Source: Dacryopinax spathularia | Taxonomy: Eukaryota > Basidiomycota > Dacrymycetes > Dacrymycetales > Dacrymycetaceae | Length of the DNA: 64,000 nucleotides | NCBI GenBank assembly: GCA_037974965.1 | Contig: JBBPFI010000012.1 | Span: 1,054,001 to 1,118,000 of the forward strand | Reading direction: 5' to 3' | Shown here: in pieces, positions 59,059 to 64,000 of the stretch | Layout of the letters: each line of letters opens with the position of its first letter | Numbering within the stretch: position 1 is the stretch's first letter | The notes under the pieces: model-generated | Told to the model about the DNA's origin: nothing | What the model saw: the letters and a program-made list of their open reading frames with translations, nothing else | The model's database searches: none | Program-made: the position numbers and the translations under genes

Positions 59059-60243
59059 TTGTCCTGGAATGCAAGCATCGTGGCCCACGGCGTCGACCGC
59101 GGGACGCATACTTGCCGCCCTATTGTTTGCTTCAGACCGCTTTTCCTTTCGAACTGTATTCCCTGCGCATCGTTGTATTCGTGCACCCAGCTCGACTAGA
59201 CTACTTTGACAGCAATTGCTTGAATATACAAAATACACCGCGTTGATAGGCAAGGGATGCGAAACGTGTCTCCTGCCCATAACCATCCTGTAAGAATTTG
59301 CCGCCCCCTCGCCATACTCGATGTGCACCTAGGGATGGATTCCGTCGGCCATGATTCGGCCCCATTATCAACAGTGATCACCTCCCTGGAAAGTCAGGTT
59401 TTGTTCAGTGACCTTCTCAGAACCGGTTTGAACCAGTTTTCCTTGGCTAGCTTTGCTTGGTTGGTTTGAAGTTTGGCTGGCGTATGTGGCGAGGGTTCAG
59501 CCACGGGAAGGCAAATAACAATCTAGCCAATCAGTTGAATCTCCCATTTGTAACAGTGATTAATTTCGCTCGTAACTGAATTCTTCCCTCTCATGCTTGG
59601 GGGTCCGTCCAATTACGCTGAGGAAGCCTTGTTAAGGAGAAGTCGGCAGTTCCCTGTCGCGTGCTATGAGAACTGCGATGACCGGTTGATACCGGTGCGG
59701 ATCGCTTTTAGAAATGTGGAACAGGCGGCTATGGTTTCGGTTACGCTTCGGTAATCTATTGACACTTGAGCAATAAACGAGGTCAATCCGGTTAGGTGAT
59801 AACCGCGAGTCATGCTTGTCCCCTGCTGTCTGTTCTCTGGCTTAGAGCGGTTGGACCGCACAGTCAACTTTGCAAACCGCTTAGAAGTGTTGTGGATACC
59901 TCCTCTCGGATCTCTGAAAGGAAGCACCTCCCGGGGGAGTACCCCAATGCACGCAGACCGAGGCCACAACACCGAGGTAATTCTGGCTTTCCCTCCTGCC
60001 AAACAGACCATACTACGGCCATATCACCGCGCGTTTTAGGGCCATCGTTCCAGAAGACCGCCCGTAGGCCTGTATGTTGCCGGACATGTAATTTACCGAT
60101 GTCTAGGCCGAATCGTCGCAGGGTGGGGACACCGTCCTGTCTCCAAACTGATGTTGGCTGCGGGAGAACAGGCGGAAAAGTATCCAACATTCTAGTTGTT
60201 CCCTCTTCTCCTCACACACTTGCTCCGCAATGAGGGATGGGTC

Positions 60244-60700
60244 CGGCCCGGTTCAGTCCGGTTCAGTCCCGAACCGGTTCCAGGCTTTGAGCAAACCCGG
60301 TCTTTGGACCTTCAGTGTTTCGGTCCGGTCAACAGTTTGCTTGGGCTGAGAATAGTAGAGACGATCTTCTTGTTGTGCCCTTTTGAGGCGCCCAAGGGTT
60401 GGGCGATGTCTGCCACTCATTGCAAGCCGCCTTGACGAGATAATTAACGCGCTCCACAGAGAACAAGATGAACCACCCACAGCTTGTTTTTGTACCGGCA
60501 TGAATTTTCGAGTGTATATTTACATTATTCATATGAATTCCAGATATTTTGTCATGCATTGGTAGGACCGGTTGAGCTCCGGTTGAAGACAGTCTCCGGT
60601 TCTGCATCTTCCGGCTTGACCGGTCCTGTTTCTGTTGTCAGTCCCGGGAGTGAACCGAACCACGACCAAGAACCGGCGGTCGTCGCGGTCCGGTCCTGGA
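60244..60700 (+). repeat. ACCGGT-rich dispersed repeat, copy B
   Basis: Starts with clustered CCGGTTCAGTCCGGTTCAG, then TTTGGACCTTCAGTGTTTCG, and later GCATGAATTTTCGAGTGTAT (60500-60519), ending in GGTCCGGTCCTGG. It shares block order with copy C but is more diverged. Confidence 0.5.
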
Positions 60701-61089
60701 CGGCTTCCATCCCTAGGTATGCTAAACAATACTGCCTTTTTCTTTGTCCTTACCTTGCTGAGAAGAGCCCGGAACACCGAGGTCTCGAAGCTCTTCGGCC
60801 CGGCCTTTCATGTGTGGTGTGGAGCCGGAGCGAGTGGCGTCGTCTGAGAGCGATAGCCACACCCCGAGGGGCTACTGTGCAAGATGTTGAAGGCAAGCGC
60901 CTGAGTCCGTCGTTATCCCGTTCAACCTTCTTCCGCCCGTCACCGGCAACTCGGTACATGACTGCTAAGTGTTCGTGTCCACAGCCACTTTCCGGCAGAT
61001 TCGATCTGGTGGCCCTTTCCCCTTCCTCCGTGCACACAGAGGAGGCCCTGCGGAACTTGAACAGCGGTGTTTGGGGCACTAGAACTGGC

Positions 61090-61565
61090 ATTCGACCGGT
61101 TCCGTCCGGTTCGACACCGGACCGGTTCGTGTTTTCCAGCAAAGGCGGTATGCGGTCCTTCAGCGGTTTGGCCCGGTTCCGTCCAGTCTTGGACCGGTTC
61201 TGAACCGCTCCTTTGCACAATGTGTTTAGCTTGAGGAGATTTACCTTTTTTTTTTTTTTTTTTTTTTTTTTTTGTGTCCGCCGTGGAATGGACTTGGGAA
61301 GCGAGAATCGCGGTGCTCCGGAAAGAAGAAGAAGGACCGTCCGACACCTTGCTTTGCACGGGCATGCCTTTTCAACTGTATATTTACGTCATTGACGTGG
61401 ACGCAGTACATTTGGCGATGAGTTGCTAGCATCCGTTCACGACCGGATGAAGACATTCCTGCACGTCTGGCCGTGACCGGCCCTAGTCTTCTTGTTGGTC
61501 CGGGGGTTGGGTTGAACCGGAAGCATGGACCGATGGTGGTCACTGCTCGGTCCGGAACAACGCCA
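61090..61565 (+). repeat. ACCGGT-rich dispersed repeat, copy C, split by a poly(T) tract
   Basis: Reads GACCGGTTCCGTCCGGTTCG, TTCGTGTTTTCCAGCAAAGG, GGTCCTTCAGCGG, CACAATGTGTTTAG, then a 28-base T run (61246-61273), and resumes to GCATGCCTTTTCAACTGTAT and TACGTCATTGACGTGG. The T run may be the A-tail of a retroposed sequence on the other strand, or simple slippage. Confidence 0.6.
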
Positions 61566-62739
61566 TCCCGGCTCTGTTCCCGGCAGTGCCGGCCGGGGAC
61601 AGTAAGGAGTCACTAAGGGCGTGGAAGAGTCGGGTGGCTTCATGGAGATTGTTGTGGTGAAAGAGGGCATGACGGTGCGACGGATGGTTACAGTCCCCGG
61701 CCGAACCGGGAGGACCGCAGGTTCTGGATTCACACCCAGTCTTCCTGAAGTACGAACTGGGCCCACGGCTGCCTTTCCTGGAAAATGCAGAATGGCTTTG
61801 AACCGGCCGGAAACCTGTTTAATGCCGCAGCTAAGTCACGGGTTAAATGCTGACAATTGGCTGATGATGTAATGTTTACAGTGGAATGTTTGCTGTTTGC
61901 TCCCACCGCTGGGTTTGTATAGCAACGGTGATTCATGGGGTTTGGGGTGAAGTGGAGAAAGTCCTTTGGTTTCTTCGTCCGTGGTTTCAGAGGACCAAGA
62001 CAAGCGGTTTGATGATTCATACAGGTCCTGGGAACGGCCGGATTGGGAGCTGCTTTTCCTGGAAAGAAGGCACATTCCCAAACTAGTATTCAACCATGCT
62101 TCAGATATGAACTTAACTTGTGTCTGGGCAATCACTGGAACATCTTGTTACTGGGGGCTACTAGAGCACTCCATCATTATGTCATTGCTGTGAGTTTCCT
62201 GGCCTAATTATGTCCTGAGTTGGCATACACCAGCATAGATGCACCTGAAGATGGTACATATATGTATGAGTAACTCTGGCCTTTAACAATCAGCACTGGA
62301 GAGCCTGCAGTGTTTGTTGATGTTAATATATATCTTGATATGTAAAGTTGACCAGTGAGTTGAATGAAACCTCCTAAAAAGGCAGAAGAACTGCTTACTT
62401 GCTGATGATTTCTTCTGTGCTTGAGGCAGGAAGGAGCTAGAGCAGGAACACATCTTAAAGGGGAACATGATGGCCAACAACCCTGGAGATCTCTGTTTTG
62501 TTGAAAGTGTTGCTTGCTGAATGGCCATGCAAAATGGCTTGCCAAACTAGGAGGTCATATCCCATGCAACTCTTTATAGATGTTGTTCTTACGATGTGAT
62601 AGTGACTGGTGGTTAATGCAGACATGGGATAACTGAACAAAGTGCTCATGTGAAGCATGCAATAGTGCCATAAGAACTTTGAGGTAGTAGCTGCTCACAT
62701 TTGTGGTGACATGTTGCACCAATTGGTCAATCAAAGGAG

Positions 62740-62935
62740 CATGTTTAGCCAGTCATATACAGTCACTTGGGCTGTTGTTCCAGAGCAGCGTGGCACAGAA
62801 TAGGATGTACTGGTGCAGGTCGGTCTCGATCCGCTCCTCGAAGAGCGCACGGAGGTGCTCGAATGCCGGTCGATACTGCGCACCTGTCGCCCCACGCCCC
62901 CCGCCCTTGCAGAGCTCTTCAAAGCCGTTGTTCAT
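62740..62935 (-). pseudogene. Protein fragment of unknown family
   Basis: The - strand frame MNNGFEELCKGGG... to AFEHLRALFEERIETDLHQY and ILFCATLLWNNSPSD looks protein-like and helical, but is only 60 residues with no partner exons. A related-looking segment (QLVQHVTTNVSSYYLKVLMALLHASHEH) lies just beyond on the same strand, in another frame, near 62640-62720. Probably a gene remnant. Confidence 0.35.
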
Positions 62936-63183
62936 CTCCTCGGACAGGTCCCTGCGGAAGGTTGGAATCTAGGTATGAAAGGTGTAAGGTCGGACATGGG
63001 TCGGACATACCCCTTCTGCAAACTGAATGTGTCAGAAACGGGTCTGTGGGGTCCAGGAGGGTACCAGGGGTCCCTGGAAGGTGCCGGGTGGCGTCCCCGG
63101 CCTGGGGGCGGCCCGGTTCCTGCGATATCGCGGGTTCAGTGCTGCACTATAGGGGGGGGTATGCCACCGTGCCTCTACAGCGT

Positions 63184-64000
63184 GATTCCTGATGACTAAT
63201 CATGTTTTTTTGATGACTAATTGGGTCTGGGAGTCCAATGGGCATGATTAGTCATCACCAATCACGATTAGTCATGCGGGAATGGCACACGGATGCTGTT
63301 ATGGCTGGGGGCTAGATCGCCCTTCATCAAAGGTACGGCACAGCGCTCTGCAGCGGGATTCCTGATGACTAATCGTGTTTTTAGGTGGACTAATTGACCT
63401 AAAGAGTCAATGTGCACCGATTAGTCATCAGGGATCTGGCTCAGTGATGAAGCAATGGCCGCTGCGGGATATTGCAGGCGGTCCAGGAATTGCACCATGC
63501 GCAGAGCAGCCCGCAGGCAGAATTCTGATGACTAATCATGTTTTTTGGTGACTAATGGACCTAAATAGTCAGTCTGCATGCATTAGTCATCAGGAATCTG
63601 GCTCGGTGACGGAGGAACAGCCCCTGCGGGATATCACAGGCTACAGCCATGTGCACCCACCGCAGAGCATCCCGCTGGCAGATTCCTGATGACTAATCAT
63701 GACATTTGGCGACTAATTGACCTGTAGAGTCTGTCTGCACCGATTAGTCATCAGGAATCTCGCTCGGTGATGGCGAAATGGCCTTGACGCAATATCAAAG
63801 GAAACAGCCATGCATATGCACCGCACAGCATCCCGCAGGCAGAATCCTGATGACTAATCGTGTTTTTTGGTGACTAATTGACCTATAGAACCAGTCTGCA
63901 CCGATTAGTCATCAGGGATCTGGCTCGGTGACGGAGAAATGGCCGCTGCGGGATAGCGCAGGGGGCCAGGAATTGCACCATGCGCCAGGCATCCCGCTGG
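63184..64000. repeat. 161-173 bp tandem repeat (satellite-like) with internal inverted repeats
   Basis: Five units start near 63184, 63357, 63520, 63681 and 63842; the last runs off the window. Each opens with CCTGATGACTAATC(A/G)TG and about 70 bases later has the inverted form CGATTAGTCATCAGG, able to form a stem of about 13-14 bp around an inner GACTAATTGACC. The right half of each unit (GGATCTGGCTCGGTGACGG, CCGCTGCGGGATA) is less well kept. No coding frame. Confidence 0.85.

Overview
The window looks like chromosomal DNA of a filamentous basidiomycete, probably Agaricomycotina. It has dense host genes cut by many 45-60 nt GT-AG introns (donors often GTGCGT or GTAAGT). It carries a KDZ-class DNA transposon, large C2H2/RecQ-type helicases and an F-box gene typical of mushroom-forming fungi. 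I cannot place it to genus. Exon limits below were worked out by hand from reading frame and splice-site consensus. No rRNA, CRISPR array or recognisable LTR/viral element was seen.

Region 1 (1 to about 7.8 kb) holds housekeeping genes on the + strand. They are an Old Yellow Enzyme-type oxidoreductase (5' end outside the window) with a decayed tandem copy, the dynein regulator NudE, an alpha/beta hydrolase, and the meiotic recombination factor MND1.

Region 2 (7,792-16,550) is an 8,759-bp DNA transposon. It has 107-bp imperfect terminal inverted repeats and an 8-bp target duplication, and it sits 9 bp past the MND1 stop codon. It carries a KDZ transposase plus three other intact-looking genes: a Ser/Pro-rich protein, a protein with two AT-hooks, and a small basic protein on the opposite strand.

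Region 3 (about 17-29 kb) is again host DNA. It holds an exo-polygalacturonase, a seven-helix family C-like receptor (- strand), a 583-bp Mutator-like MITE, two dienelactone hydrolase paralogues on either side of NPL4, and an unknown gene.

Region 4 (about 29-33.8 kb) is gene-poor. It has a CENP-B/pogo transposase N-terminal fragment and about 15 tandem copies of a 76-77 bp unit, each with a near-perfect TTGCGACTGAGTCGCAA palindrome.

Region 5 (33.9-54 kb) is the most unusual. Three genes on the + strand, each with a TATA-like box about 93-111 bp before its ATG, form a module. They are a SNF2-family helicase, a 1,822-residue protein joining C2H2-like fingers, a tyrosine-recombinase-like domain and a RecQ-type helicase with a C-terminal Cys/His region, and a 167-residue protein of unknown function. 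The middle of the module is tandemly duplicated as two 8,193-bp copies in which I found no difference. This gives SNF2 - truncated RecQ - truncated SNF2 - RecQ - small gene. The outermost copies remain whole. Whether the duplication is real and recent or an assembly artefact is open.

Region 6 (54-64 kb) is repeat-rich: a tRNA-like/SINE head, a GC-rich stretch, an F-box gene, at least three copies of an ACCGGT-rich dispersed repeat, and a 161-173 bp satellite with internal inverted repeats that runs off the end of the window.
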